Shown here piece after piece: positions 17,043 through 25,599 of a DNA stretch of 36,432 nucleotides. The position numbers and the translations under genes were made by a program. The DNA comes from Alistipes sp. (GTDB taxonomy: Bacteria > Bacteroidota > Bacteroidia > Bacteroidales > Rikenellaceae). A model generated the notes under the pieces. That model saw only the letters and a list, made by a program, of their open reading frames with translations, did not search any database and had not been told where the DNA came from. Location: positions 1-36,432 of the forward strand of contig JAFUOK010000061.1 of NCBI GenBank assembly GCA_017481925.1, written 5' to 3'. Within the stretch, counting starts at the first letter, position 1. Every line of letters starts with the position of its first letter.

Positions 17043-19244
17043 ATGAACTATACTGCAGAGGACGAGATTTTAATTCAAGCCAAATGGGAAGCACTTGCAG
17101 AGTCGTGTAAGAAGATCTGCAAAAACGAGGAGGACTGGAACTTTATCAAGCGCGCATTCTTCCTCGCCAAGGAGGCACATCAGGGTGTAAGACGCCGTTC
17201 GGGCGAGCCTTACTTCCTGCATCCTATTGCAGTAGCACAGATCGTGGTGGACGAGATTGGCCTGGGTGTAAAGTCCGTTGTAGCGTCGCTCCTGCACGAC
17301 GTGGTGGAGGATACCGACTACACGGTCGAGGATATGGAGCATATCTTCGGTCACAAGATTGCCACGATGGTCGATGGACTGACGAAGATGTCGGGTGTAT
17401 TTAATGCCGACACCTCACGCCAGGCGGAGTATTTCCGCAAGGTTCTGCTCACACTCTCGGATGACGTGCGCGTAATTCTGATCAAGATTGCCGACCGACT
17501 GCATAATATGCGTACGCTGGGCGCAATGCCACAGAACAAGCAGATAAAGATCACAGGCGAGACAATGTATCTCTTCGCTCCTCTCGCATATCGACTTGGC
17601 TTACACGCCATTAAGACCGAGTTGGAAAACCTTTGCATGAAGTACCGATTCCCCAAGGAGTACGAGGAGATTTCACGCCAAATTGACGAGACATCGGCTG
17701 CCCGCGAGGAGTACATCCGTAAGTTCAACGCACCCATCATCGAGGCGCTGGACCGCAACGGCATCAAATATGAGATATCGGGACGCGTCAAGAGCGCCTA
17801 CTCGATTTGGACCAAGATGGTGCGCAAGCAGATACCATTTTCGGAGGTTTACGACCTCTTCGCTATCCGCATCGTCTTCCAGCCGCTGGACTTCCCCTCG
17901 GAGAAGACACAGTGCTGGCAGGTATATTCATCAATCACAGATATTTACACCCCCAAACCCGACCGTCTGCGCGACTGGATCAGCATGCCCAAGGCCAACG
18001 GCTATGAGGCTCTGCACTCGACTGTGATGGGGCCCGATGGTATATGGGTGGAGGTGCAGATTCGCACCCAGCGAATGGAGGACATTGCCGAGCGAGGCTT
18101 TGCGGCGCATTGGAAGTACAAGAAGGCCACAATCTCGAACGACGAGGACGAGCTGGACAAGTGGTTGAAGATGATCCGCACCGCCCTGGAGAGCCCCACG
18201 GAGAATGCAGTTGAGTTCCTTGATAACTTTAAGTTATCGCTCTATACCGATGAAATAGCGATATTTACACCAAAAGGCGAGGCGCGTCACCTGCCATATG
18301 GAGCCACAGCTCTCGACCTTGCATATGACGTGCACACCAAGATCGGCAACTCGGCCATAGGCGCCAAGATCAATCACAAGATTATGCCCATCACCACCAC
18401 GCTTACGAGTGGCGACCAGGTGGAGATTATCACCTCCGAGTCGGGCAAGCCAAAGGCTGAGTGGTTGGAGTACGCCTTCACGGGCAAGGCCAAGCAGGCA
18501 ATCAAGAATTTCCTCAAGCGCGAGCAGGAACACAACTATCAGCGCGGCATGGACACTCTGAACGGACGTCTTGCAAAACTTAATATAACACCAAATAACC
18601 GCGTGATTCGCAAGCTGATGGATGCTTACGAAAGTCGCAACAAAGAGGAGTTATACACCAAGATTGGCGCCGGCATCGTATCGCTCGACAACCTGGAAAA
18701 AGTCATCAAGACAAACTCCAATTTCAAGATACTGAAGTTCTGGACACTCTTCATCAAGGACGACGAGGAGGACGACAATCCCGACACCCACGACCACAAC
18801 AAGAGTGCAGAGCATCAGGAACTGGTCGTAGCCGAGTGTTGTCACCCCCTGCCGGGCGACAGCGTAGTGGGCTACAAAGACCCCATAACGCACCAGATCA
18901 TCGTCCATAAGGCCACCTGTGAAGAGCTGAACCGCCTCGCCTCACAGCACGGCGAGTGCATCGTCAAGGAGGCTATCCAGTGGTCACAGCACAAGACACA
19001 GTCGTCGCTCGTGACTATCGAGATCGTCGGCATCGACCGCATGGGCGTATTGGTGGACCTCGCAAACGTCATTACAAACGACTTCAGCATCAATATGCGC
19101 CAGGTGAACATCCAATCTCACGACGGCATTTTCGAGGGCACATTGAGCCTCTACGTCCGCGACGCAAACAGCCTTAACGCTATCATGGAGCGTCTGCGCC
19201 GCATCAAGGGTATGGATAGTGTAAAACGCGTAATAAACTCATAA
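17043..19244 (+). CDS. Bifunctional (p)ppGpp synthetase/hydrolase (Rel/SpoT)
   Basis: 733 residues with the full RelA/SpoT order. The HD hydrolase domain has HDVVED at 85-90, the motif needed for activity. The synthetase domain has the RVKSAYSIWTKM basic motif and KANGYEALHSTV with EVQIRT. A TGS domain follows (IFTPKGEARHLPYGATALDLAYDVH), and an ACT domain closes the protein. Because both catalytic motifs are intact, it should make and break ppGpp, the stringent-response alarmone. It starts 84 bases after recA; the next gene follows after two bases. Confidence 0.95.
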   Translation: MNYTAEDEILIQAKWEALAESCKKICKNEEDWNFIKRAFFLAKEAHQGVRRRSGEPYFLHPIAVAQIVVDEIGLGVKSVVASLLHDVVEDTDYTVEDMEHIFGHKIATMVDGLTKMSGVFNADTSRQAEYFRKVLLTLSDDVRVILIKIADRLHNMRTLGAMPQNKQIKITGETMYLFAPLAYRLGLHAIKTELENLCMKYRFPKEYEEISRQIDETSAAREEYIRKFNAPIIEALDRNGIKYEISGRVKSAYSIWTKMVRKQIPFSEVYDLFAIRIVFQPLDFPSEKTQCWQVYSSITDIYTPKPDRLRDWISMPKANGYEALHSTVMGPDGIWVEVQIRTQRMEDIAERGFAAHWKYKKATISNDEDELDKWLKMIRTALESPTENAVEFLDNFKLSLYTDEIAIFTPKGEARHLPYGATALDLAYDVHTKIGNSAIGAKINHKIMPITTTLTSGDQVEIITSESGKPKAEWLEYAFTGKAKQAIKNFLKREQEHNYQRGMDTLNGRLAKLNITPNNRVIRKLMDAYESRNKEELYTKIGAGIVSLDNLEKVIKTNSNFKILKFWTLFIKDDEEDDNPDTHDHNKSAEHQELVVAECCHPLPGDSVVGYKDPITHQIIVHKATCEELNRLASQHGECIVKEAIQWSQHKTQSSLVTIEIVGIDRMGVLVDLANVITNDFSINMRQVNIQSHDGIFEGTLSLYVRDANSLNAIMERLRRIKGMDSVKRVINS

Positions 19245-19246
19245 CA

Positions 19247-19654
19247 ATGGATATTTTTTGGATATTCATATTAATATTCGGTGTCATCGTCTCAATAGGG
19301 CAGAAAGCGAGCAAGCAGCAAGTCCCCACAGACGTTGAGAGCGAGCCTACGCTATCACCCGAAGAAGAGATGGAACGTCGCATACGCGAGCTTCTGGAGG
19401 GCAAACAAACCCCACCAAAGGCTACACCGCCTGTGCAGCCCGCAGCAAAGCCCGCAGCGCCACAAAAAAGCTTTACCCCCGCACGCGCGACTAAAAGTGC
19501 AACCAAGGCCTCTACACGCACAAATAAGATCACAAACCCCATCAAGAAGGGCGAGATCAAACAGAGCGAAATAGGGCGCATAATCGACGATTTCACCATC
19601 GAAAAGGCCACGATATATGCCGAGATTATGAATCCTAAATACAAGGAGTACTAA
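19247..19654 (+). CDS. Small membrane-anchored protein, Pro/Ala/Lys linker
   Basis: 135 residues, not recognised as a named family. An N-terminal membrane segment (WIFILIFGVIVSIG) is followed by an acidic stretch (LSPEEEMERRIRELLEG), a proline-alanine-lysine linker (residues about 50-95) and a conserved-looking end (IGRIIDDFTIEKATIYAEIMNPKYKEY). That end resembles the tail of small Bacteroidales proteins with an AVIYSEILNPKY-like motif. It starts two bases after the Rel stop, so it is cotranscribed and possibly translationally coupled. Confidence 0.75.
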   Translation: MDIFWIFILIFGVIVSIGQKASKQQVPTDVESEPTLSPEEEMERRIRELLEGKQTPPKATPPVQPAAKPAAPQKSFTPARATKSATKASTRTNKITNPIKKGEIKQSEIGRIIDDFTIEKATIYAEIMNPKYKEY

Positions 19655-19708
19655 CCCGGCACTGTACATCAACCGAAACCCACGACAAACACAAAAAACA
19701 AAAGAGAT

Positions 19709-20095
19709 ATGGCATCTATATTTTCACGCATCGTAGCGGGGGAGATTCCCTCGTACAAAGTAGCCGAGGATGAGCGCTATTACGCGTTCCTCGACATCAA
19801 TCCGCTGGCCAAGGGCCACACGCTGGTTATACCAAAAGTAGAGGTGGACTACATCTTCGATCTCGACGACGAGACACTCGCAGGCCTCACGCTGTTCGCC
19901 AAGAGGGTAGCGCACAAAATTAAGGAGCAAACAGGCTGCGTAAAGGTGGCAATGGTCGTTCTTGGCCTCGAAGTAGCACATGCACACATCCACCTAATCC
20001 CGATGAATAGCGAAAAAGATGTCGATTTTTCGGCCGAAAAACTCAAATTAACCCCAGAAGAGTTCACACAAATAGCAAAGGACCTGGCGTTGTAA
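19709..20095 (+). CDS. HIT family nucleotide hydrolase/transferase
   Basis: 128 residues. The histidine triad is HAHIH (H91, H93, H95) in LEVAHAHIHLIPM; the middle-to-last histidine pair attacks nucleotide phosphates. The N-terminal half has FSRIVAGEIPSYKVAED and HTLVIPKVEVDYIFDL, typical of Hint/PKCI-like proteins that hydrolyse AMP-lysine or similar AMP conjugates. It starts 54 bases after the membrane-anchored protein gene and ends in a strong terminator. The physiological substrate is unknown. Confidence 0.92.
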   Translation: MASIFSRIVAGEIPSYKVAEDERYYAFLDINPLAKGHTLVIPKVEVDYIFDLDDETLAGLTLFAKRVAHKIKEQTGCVKVAMVVLGLEVAHAHIHLIPMNSEKDVDFSAEKLKLTPEEFTQIAKDLAL

Positions 20096-20135
20096 ACCGA
20101 GTGTTTACAAATATATAACTCGCTGACAAGCAATA

Positions 20136-20166
20136 GGGTGGCTCACATAAGAGCCACTCTTTTTTA
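20136..20166 (+). terminator. Terminator after the HIT gene
   Basis: GTGGCTC-acataa-GAGCCAC followed by TCTTTTTT: a 7-bp stem and a good T-run, 40 bases after the stop codon. Confidence 0.88.
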
Positions 20167-20231
20167 TTTGATATTTAACATAATCAAATAGTAATTCAGA
20201 ATTAAATAGGATCAGCCATTATCAAGATTAT

Positions 20232-20322
20232 TTACACTTGTATTTTGTCAAAATTCACATCAATACATTACACTTGTAACAGTGTGAATAGTGTTAAAAT
20301 TACAAATGTATATACAAATGTA
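20232..20322. promoter_or_regulatory. Four TACA-NN-TGTA dyads, upstream cluster
   Basis: TACACTTGTA at 20233-20242 and 20269-20278, TACAAATGTA at 20301-20310 and 20313-20322. The first two are 36 bases apart and the last two 12 bases apart. All share TACA-NN-TGTA arms. Two more copies lie just before the XRE gene. Likely binding sites for one regulator, perhaps the XRE protein itself. Confidence 0.6.
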
Positions 20323-20461
20323 AAATCGAAGACGTCGCACTGCTTCATTGTTTAATACAAACGTCAATAGGGTAGGGTAGTGATGTAAACCTTGTAAAAC
20401 GCATAATTTTCACCGAAATAGAGACAATTCAAATTACTTAACTTTAGAGATTATATACCAA

Positions 20462-20476
20462 AATATCAGCGAGTTA
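20462..20476. promoter_or_regulatory. Recurrent 15-mer AATATCAGCGAGTTA, copy 2
   Basis: Exact match to 11164-11178. It stands in gene-free, AT-rich DNA about 285 bases upstream of the XRE gene. The rest of 20323-20640 shows no gene and no other clear signal. Confidence 0.4.
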
Positions 20477-20658
20477 CGCATTTTAATATCAAGCAAAAGA
20501 ACCGAAAAATGATCGCAAACCCACCTGCAAACCCAATATAGCATTATACCCACAAGTGAAGATGTATTAACGGCTATTTATCAATTAGTTAGATGTATTT
20601 AAATAAAGATAAATATTAAGTTATTTACGGTCTATCTTTTTACAATAACCCAAATATT

Positions 20659-20704
20659 GACAAATGTAACATTTATTAACAACCATCTTCGTATTACATT
20701 TGTA
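20659..20704. promoter_or_regulatory. Two TACA-NN-TGTA dyads near the XRE promoter
   Basis: GACAAATGTA (20659-20668, one mismatch) and TACATTTGTA (20695-20704), again 36 bases apart. The second ends nine bases before the -33 element, a place where binding could activate or repress. Confidence 0.6.
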
Positions 20705-20713
20705 TCCATTTGC

Positions 20714-20744
20714 TTGTTTACAAAAGAAAAATGTTTTATCTTTG
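20714..20744 (+). promoter_or_regulatory. Promoter of the XRE regulator gene
   Basis: -33 TTG at 20714-20716, 20-base spacer, -7 TATCTTTG at 20737-20744. Inverted half-sites TTTACAAAAG (20717-20726) and CTTTGTAAA (20740-20748) flank and overlap the -7 box, a likely repressor target. The ATG is 15 bases after the -7 box, so the leader is at most about 10 bases. Confidence 0.75.
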
Positions 20745-20759
20745 TAAAAAACATGGATT

Positions 20760-21230
20760 ATGCGCGAAAAATTACAACAATTGATGAATGCAGAGCAATT
20801 GACGGGCAGCAAACTCGCCGAATATCTCGGAATCCAGCCGTCAAGTATTTCACATATCATGGGAGGTCGCAACAAGCCGAGTTTAGATTTTGTGCAGAAG
20901 ATTCTGCAACGCTACCCGCGCATCAACCCCGATTGGCTACTGCTCGACAGCGATGAGATGTATCGTCCGCAAACGTCGCCTGCTCCGTCAATCGATAACA
21001 ATTCGCTGTTACCTTTTGCCGGGAGTGACACCCCGAGCGAAGAATCTATTTCGCAACCTGTGGCAACAACTCCCGACCCTGCGCCGCAACCCTCGACAAC
21101 CTCAACCAACTCGAGTGCGGAAGCAATGGCGATGTTCGGCTCGGCGAGCTTGACACAACACAGCGGCGTCAAGCGAGTGATCGTGCTCTATGAGGATCGC
21201 ACCTTCGAGAGTTACGAACCACAGCGCTAA
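20760..21230 (+). CDS. XRE-family transcriptional regulator
   Basis: 156 residues. Residues 1-60 form a Cro/CI-type helix-turn-helix (LAEYLGIQPSSISHIMGGRNKPSLDFVQKIL), followed by NPDWLLLDSDEMY, a stretch often found after this domain in Bacteroidales regulators. The middle is rich in Pro, Ser and Thr, probably flexible, and the end (VIVLYEDRTFESYEP) is a short beta-rich tail. No peptidase or metal-binding domain is seen. It stands alone between long non-coding regions with repeated dyads upstream, which suggests autoregulation. An alternative ATG at 20753 is in another frame and gives no domain. Confidence 0.88.
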   Translation: MREKLQQLMNAEQLTGSKLAEYLGIQPSSISHIMGGRNKPSLDFVQKILQRYPRINPDWLLLDSDEMYRPQTSPAPSIDNNSLLPFAGSDTPSEESISQPVATTPDPAPQPSTTSTNSSAEAMAMFGSASLTQHSGVKRVIVLYEDRTFESYEPQR

Positions 21231-21274
21231 TCTCAGGCAAGAAAATGCCGTTCACACTCGCGCTTTTATCGGGG

Positions 21275-21296
21275 ATTTCTCGAAGAAATATTTTTT
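21275..21296 (+). terminator. Weak terminator after the XRE gene
   Basis: ATTTCT-CGA-AGAAAT then ATTTTTT. The short A/T-rich stem makes it weak, but the place and T-run fit. Confidence 0.55.
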
Positions 21297-21870
21297 AACA
21301 TAATTATCGCGGTCTATTTTGCGCTCGCAATTTTTCGTTTGCGCCAGGTCGCTCTGACGAAAGAGTGCTTTTGCGCTCAATTGTCACCCCTCGCCAAACC
21401 CGAGAGGAGCGACGTGTGATTTCCGCATCATCCCCTCAATCGAGGCTGAAACATTTGCAAATATATGAGGCCAGAAGCTGGCAGATATTTTCACCGAGAT
21501 CGGCTCCTTTATTATATATGTACAGCTCCCCAAACAAAGTAAACAAAGACGCACATCGCAATTTTTATTTAGACACATAGACAAGCATCACAATTCGTGT
21601 TGATGCAGGAACATTTCAAATTAGTGCAACAAAAATATACTCAACATAAATTTTATATTCAACTCATACATAAACTTCTTACATACAAATATTTGCAATG
21701 TTTATTTTACATAATATAAATATTGCATCAAATATTAATTAGGCAGGCCTGGTATTATGAAATATGAAAATTCCTGCAAAAATAGCCCTATCACACCCGA
21801 TACTGGATATTGTAAATATTATTCAAAAAATTATCCCACACGGTTTAGGGAAAAGGCAATATTTTTTTGT
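21297..21870. other. Gene-free AT-rich stretch
   Basis: I see no convincing gene. Short frames here lack codon bias or homology. Features seen: TTTTGCGCTC twice (near 21318 and 21369), a hairpin GCCAG-AAG-CTGGC (21470-21482), and an inverted repeat GCATCA...TTGATGC (21586-21607). Downstream of about 21600 the DNA is very AT-rich. It may hold a degraded gene or an unknown small RNA. Confidence 0.5.
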
Positions 21871-21878
21871 TAAATTTG
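21871..21878 (+). promoter_or_regulatory. -7 box of the DUF6624-like lipoprotein gene
   Basis: TAAATTTG, a perfect TAnnTTTG, 26 bases before the chosen ATG. It supports the start at 21905 over the upstream in-frame ATG at 21764, which would precede it. No TTG is found at the usual -33 distance. Confidence 0.5.
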
Positions 21879-21904
21879 TAGATGCGAGAATAATATTTTG
21901 CACA

Positions 21905-22585
21905 ATGAACATTCACTCTATGATGAGATTTATAATACTATTATTTGCTATCGCACTTACAGCCTGCAACTCGGCCACACAAACAGATAAGCTTCTTGCA
22001 CGGATTTGGGCTGCAGATCAGGGTGTAAGAGAACGCATGGCGGCACTAACCAAGGCCGTCACGGTGGAGGGAAATACAGAGTTGATTGATTCGCTAATCA
22101 CCACGAGCGACGAGGTTCAGCGAATCGACACAGAAAATATGCATACCATAGACAGCATTCTGCGCCAAGGCTTGCCGCAAGGGCTATCGCACGAGTCGTA
22201 TAAAACCATTTGGATTGTAATCGACCACGGCCCTATCGATAAACAAGTGAAATATCTGCCTCTTATTAAGCAGATGGCCGATGATGGCTTGGTAGGCTAC
22301 GATGAATACGCTACCCTATTTGACCGCGTGGCGATGAAGCAAAATCGCCCGCAACGCTATGGAAGCCAAAGCGTTCAATTTGGCAGAGCCGACGCCGTAG
22401 AACTATATATATGGCCCATTGAGAATCCCACAGACCTCGATGCTCGACGTGCCGAGGTTGGCATGATGCCTTTTGCAGAGTATCTGCACCAACTCACCGA
22501 GGTGACAGGCATCGAACCCAAATATGATCCTACGCTCAGCGTTGAGCAGATAAATTCGTTGCGTCAAGAGGCCACATCTGATTAA
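21905..22585 (+). CDS. Lipoprotein, DUF6624-like
   Basis: 226 residues from ATG 21905; ATGs at 21920 and 21923 are possible too. The signal sequence ends in a lipobox (FAIALTAC), so it is a lipoprotein of the cell envelope. The body resembles DUF6624 proteins: a region around SHESYKTIWIVIDHGPIDKQVKYLPLI, then YATLFDRVAMKQNRPQRYGSQ, and the end part IENPTDLDARRAEVGMMPFAEYL. The function of that family is unknown. It has its own promoter and no close partner. Confidence 0.75.
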   Translation: MNIHSMMRFIILLFAIALTACNSATQTDKLLARIWAADQGVRERMAALTKAVTVEGNTELIDSLITTSDEVQRIDTENMHTIDSILRQGLPQGLSHESYKTIWIVIDHGPIDKQVKYLPLIKQMADDGLVGYDEYATLFDRVAMKQNRPQRYGSQSVQFGRADAVELYIWPIENPTDLDARRAEVGMMPFAEYLHQLTEVTGIEPKYDPTLSVEQINSLRQEATSD

Positions 22586-22697
22586 TCTCTCGCCGAGACC
22601 TACCTCTCCACAAGATTTCTCTACACATCAAGTGATAATCGCATATTTTTTCGTAATTTAGCGTTGAAAACCGACAACGCCTAAATACTTATTGCAT

Positions 22698-23567
22698 ATG
22701 AAACACTATTTTACTACCCTACTATCCCTCATCTTCATCCTACTACCCGCAACTATGCTTATGGCTCGATCATATAAGACCTACTCAATCACGCACGACA
22801 GTGTGGAGCGCACCTACAAACTATACCTCCCCGACAACATCCAGCCCGACGCACCGCTGATCTTTGTATTGCACGGCTACGGGGGTACGTTCGACCTCGA
22901 CTTTGTGGGTATGAACGAGGCGGCCGAGCGTCACGGCTTTGCCGTATGTTATCCGCAGGGGGCACGCGACGGGCGTGGCAAGAGCTGCTGGAATGTAGGC
23001 TACCCCTTTCAGGCCGATATGGAGATTGACGACGTATCGTTCCTCGGCGCATTAGCCACCCATCTGCAACAGCAATACAACCTCAGCCCTCGCAAGACAT
23101 TCTGCACGGGCATGTCCAACGGTGGCGAGATGTGCTACCTGCTGGCATACAGCGGCCAATCGACTTTCCGCGCCGTAGCACCCATAGCAGGCCTTACGAT
23201 GGCGTGGATGCCAGAGCACTACACTCTCACCCGCCCTATCCCACTCTTCGAGGTTCACGGCACAGAGGATCGCACATCGGAGTGGACAGGCGACATGGAA
23301 AATAAAGGTGGTTGGGGCGCATATATGGCTGTGCCCGAGGCTATTGACTATTGGATAGGGCGCAACGGCTGCGACAAGCAGGAACACGAAGAGCTCCCTC
23401 TAAAAACAGCTGATGCTCACAAGGTTATAGCCCATCGTTACATCGACTCCCGACACGGTAATGATGTGTGGTTGTATGAAATTATAGGTGGTGGACACAC
23501 CTGGGGCGAGAAAGATTTAGATATAGCCGAGGAAATTTGGAAATTTTTTAGTAAATTTACCAAGTAA
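22698..23567 (+). CDS. Exported esterase, LpqC/PHB-depolymerase-like
   Basis: 289 residues. A signal peptide (TTLLSLIFILLPATMLMA) is followed by an alpha/beta hydrolase fold. The nucleophile is S140 in GMSNGGEM; the oxyanion region is VLHGYGGTFD; WNVGYPFQADMEIDDVSF is typical of the LpqC and feruloyl-esterase branch; the acid is probably D in VHGTEDRTSEW and the histidine is in GGGHTWGEK. It may remove acyl or feruloyl groups from plant polysaccharides, or act on polyesters. ATG 22698 is used in place of an upstream TTG two codons earlier. The next gene has its own -7 box. Confidence 0.85.
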   Translation: MKHYFTTLLSLIFILLPATMLMARSYKTYSITHDSVERTYKLYLPDNIQPDAPLIFVLHGYGGTFDLDFVGMNEAAERHGFAVCYPQGARDGRGKSCWNVGYPFQADMEIDDVSFLGALATHLQQQYNLSPRKTFCTGMSNGGEMCYLLAYSGQSTFRAVAPIAGLTMAWMPEHYTLTRPIPLFEVHGTEDRTSEWTGDMENKGGWGAYMAVPEAIDYWIGRNGCDKQEHEELPLKTADAHKVIAHRYIDSRHGNDVWLYEIIGGGHTWGEKDLDIAEEIWKFFSKFTK

Positions 23568-23572
23568 TTATT

Positions 23573-23580
23573 TACTTTTG
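23573..23580 (+). promoter_or_regulatory. -7 box of the GLPGLI-like gene
   Basis: TACTTTTG, a perfect TAnnTTTG, 17 bases before the ATG. There is no TTG at the normal -33 distance. Confidence 0.45.
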
Positions 23581-23597
23581 TAGACTCGAATTGCAAT

Positions 23598-24173
23598 ATG
23601 GCTCGACGAACGTATCTCATATTGGCGGCCGCAGTGGCTGTAGCGATTATATATCAGGTGTTTACGCTTGGTTATGGTCGTGCCGACGAGATTGCGTACC
23701 ACAGCCAGACACAGCAGACGACACTGCCCGCAGACGAGCGTCTGACCGTTATATATGAGCGTGAAATTGAGGGCAGGGCCGACCTCCTACATCTGCAGGT
23801 AGATACTACCTACCACGCACGTGGCAAGGGCGGTTATCAGCACGAGATAGTTGGCAAGAGTAGCTACTCACTACGCAGTTTTGACGGTGAGTACACCGAT
23901 ATGAGCGACGCCGTGGCAGCTTGCTTTGTAATGGATGGCCGAGAGTGGGAGCCCACGCAGGAGCACAGACGGCAGATTGCAGGTTACGATTGCGAGTGCG
24001 TGCAAATTGCGCTCGACCGCGAGCCCTACCGCGTGTGGTACACCGACGCTCTACCCCACTTCGATGCTTCGGCACGGGTGGTGGATGGCTATCGCCGCTT
24101 GATTTTGGCGGTGGGCGATGCAAAGGGAGACTACTCGCTACGTGCGAAATATATTGGACAACAAATAGGATAA
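23598..24173 (+). CDS. Membrane-anchored GLPGLI-like protein
   Basis: 191 residues. An N-terminal hydrophobic segment (YLILAAAVAVAIIYQVF) serves as signal or anchor. The second half follows the pattern of GLPGLI-family proteins: a tryptophan, then a K/R-rich stretch, IAGYDCECVQI, VWYTDALPHFDAS and a hydrophobic YRRLILAV where GLPGLI would normally stand. The motif is degenerate, so the match is by layout rather than by the name motif. GLPGLI proteins are periplasmic or outer-membrane linked and of unknown role. It lies between the esterase and the DUF1080 gene, 21 bases before the latter. Confidence 0.65.
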   Translation: MARRTYLILAAAVAVAIIYQVFTLGYGRADEIAYHSQTQQTTLPADERLTVIYEREIEGRADLLHLQVDTTYHARGKGGYQHEIVGKSSYSLRSFDGEYTDMSDAVAACFVMDGREWEPTQEHRRQIAGYDCECVQIALDREPYRVWYTDALPHFDASARVVDGYRRLILAVGDAKGDYSLRAKYIGQQIG

Positions 24174-24194
24174 CTTATATCAAACACAAACACT

Positions 24195-25493
24195 ATGAAG
24201 AAAATCGTATCATTTGTTGCTATGTCGGCTCTTGCAGCTGGGATGGCTACATCGTGCCAAAAGCACAACACGCTCTCTGAGGCCGAGAAGGCTGAGGGAT
24301 GGCAGTTACTCTTCGATGGCGAGACAATGAACGGCTGGCGCGACTTCAACGGCACCGAGCTTACCAATGGCTGGCGTGTGGTAGATGGTTGCATTCAGGC
24401 CTCTGGTGAGGGTGGCGACGCATCGGGCTACATCGTTACGGATAAGAAGTATGCGAACTTCGAGCTGGTATGGGATTGGAAACTCACCTACGGCGGCAAC
24501 AGCGGTATGTTGTACCACGTTGTTGAGCACCCCCGCTTCGACGTTCCCTACGTTACAGGTCCCGAGTATCAGCTCATCGACAACGAGGGCTGGGAGGAGG
24601 TTAATGCTCCCACCAAGTTGGAGGAGTGGCAGAAGCTGGGTGTAGATTACGCTATGCACCTGCCCGATTACAGCAAGATGAAGGTTAATCCCGTAGGCAA
24701 GTGGAACACCTCGAAGATCGTTTACGACAACGGTCACGTTGAGCACTGGCTCAATGGCGAGAAGATTCTCGAGTTTGAGGCTTACACCGAGGATTGGTTT
24801 GCCAAGAAGTCAAGCGGTAAGTGGGGCGACCACACCGAGTACGGCCTCGCACACGAGGGCGTTATCTGTCTGCAGGACCACGGCGACCCCGCATCGTTCC
24901 GTAACATCAAGATCAAGGAGCTGCCCGAGAAGCGTGCAGGTCAGAAGGTTAGTCTCTTTAACGGCAAGGATCTCACTGGCTGGGAGTTGTTCGGTAGCAT
25001 GCGTGTATCGGTTGATGATGAGGGTAACCTCGTAACCGAGAATGGCGAGGATCTGAAGTACGGCTACCTCGGTACTCGCGAGTACTACAAGGATTTCGAC
25101 CTCACAGTTGAGTTCAAGCAGATGTCAAACGGCAACTCAGGTCTCTTCTTCCACTCATTCGTTCACGGCGGCTTCAAGAGCAACGTTGTGAATGGCTGGC
25201 AGTGCGAGGTTGCGCCTCGTGGCAACGACACAGGCGGCGTATATGAGTCATACGGTCGTGGCTGGTTGAAGCAGATCCCCGAGGAGAAGGAGTCAATTCT
25301 GAAGGAGGGCGAGTGGAACACCCTGCGTCTGAAGGTTGAGGGCAACAAGGTTCAGACATGGCTTAATGGCGAGCCTATGATGGAGCTCGACGATGAGTTG
25401 ATCGGCTCAAAGACTGGTCGTATCATGTTGCAGATCCACGATGGCAACAACATCAAGGTGCTGTGGCGTAACTTCAACCTCACAAAGTTGTAG
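24195..25493 (+). CDS. Lipoprotein with two DUF1080 domains
   Basis: 432 residues. The signal ends in a lipobox (GMATSC), so it is a lipoprotein. Two DUF1080 (3-keto-disaccharide hydrolase-like, concanavalin-type) domains follow. The first has LLFDGETMNGWRDF, NSGMLYHVVEHP, WNTSKIVYDNGHVEHWLNGE and ICLQDHGDPASFRNI; the second has SLFNGKDLTGWELFG, NSGLFFHSFVHGG, WNTLRLKVEGNKVQTWLNGE and MLQIHDGNNIKVLWRNF. Proteins of this family act on oxidised (3-keto) glycosides. A single-domain relative lies at 31663. It ends in a strong terminator. Confidence 0.88.
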   Translation: MKKIVSFVAMSALAAGMATSCQKHNTLSEAEKAEGWQLLFDGETMNGWRDFNGTELTNGWRVVDGCIQASGEGGDASGYIVTDKKYANFELVWDWKLTYGGNSGMLYHVVEHPRFDVPYVTGPEYQLIDNEGWEEVNAPTKLEEWQKLGVDYAMHLPDYSKMKVNPVGKWNTSKIVYDNGHVEHWLNGEKILEFEAYTEDWFAKKSSGKWGDHTEYGLAHEGVICLQDHGDPASFRNIKIKELPEKRAGQKVSLFNGKDLTGWELFGSMRVSVDDEGNLVTENGEDLKYGYLGTREYYKDFDLTVEFKQMSNGNSGLFFHSFVHGGFKSNVVNGWQCEVAPRGNDTGGVYESYGRGWLKQIPEEKESILKEGEWNTLRLKVEGNKVQTWLNGEPMMELDDELIGSKTGRIMLQIHDGNNIKVLWRNFNLTKL

Positions 25494-25515
25494 TCGTTTA
25501 AGACCTCTATACCGA

Positions 25516-25546
25516 AAGTCCGATCCCTTCAGGGTCGGACTTTTTT
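25516..25546 (+). terminator. Terminator after the DUF1080 gene
   Basis: AAGTCCGATCCC-TTCA-GGGTCGGACTT followed by TTTT: a strong GC stem with T-run 20 bases after the stop. Confidence 0.9.
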
Positions 25547-25577
25547 GTGCAGGAGCACGATGTTGTGACTATTTTTG

Positions 25578-25585
25578 TATATTTG
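25578..25585 (+). promoter_or_regulatory. -7 box of the metal ABC transporter genes
   Basis: TATATTTG, a perfect TAnnTTTG, 14 bases before the ATG at 25600. It favours that start over upstream in-frame candidates. No TTG is found at 20 bases. Confidence 0.55.
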
Positions 25586-25599
25586 CAAAAAATATTGGC

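Noticed and set aside
20096..20759. Possible replication origin in the AT-rich gap
   Set aside because: Only one weak DnaA-like site (TTATTTACA) was seen; the repeated dyads do not match the DnaA consensus.
21365..21580. Forward frame of 71 codons in the gene-free stretch
   Set aside because: No promoter, no recognisable domain, poor codon use; likely chance.
25441..25599. Upstream extension of the metal-binding lipoprotein frame
   Set aside because: It overlaps the DUF1080 gene, a strong terminator and the -7 box; the lipobox needs the start at 25600.
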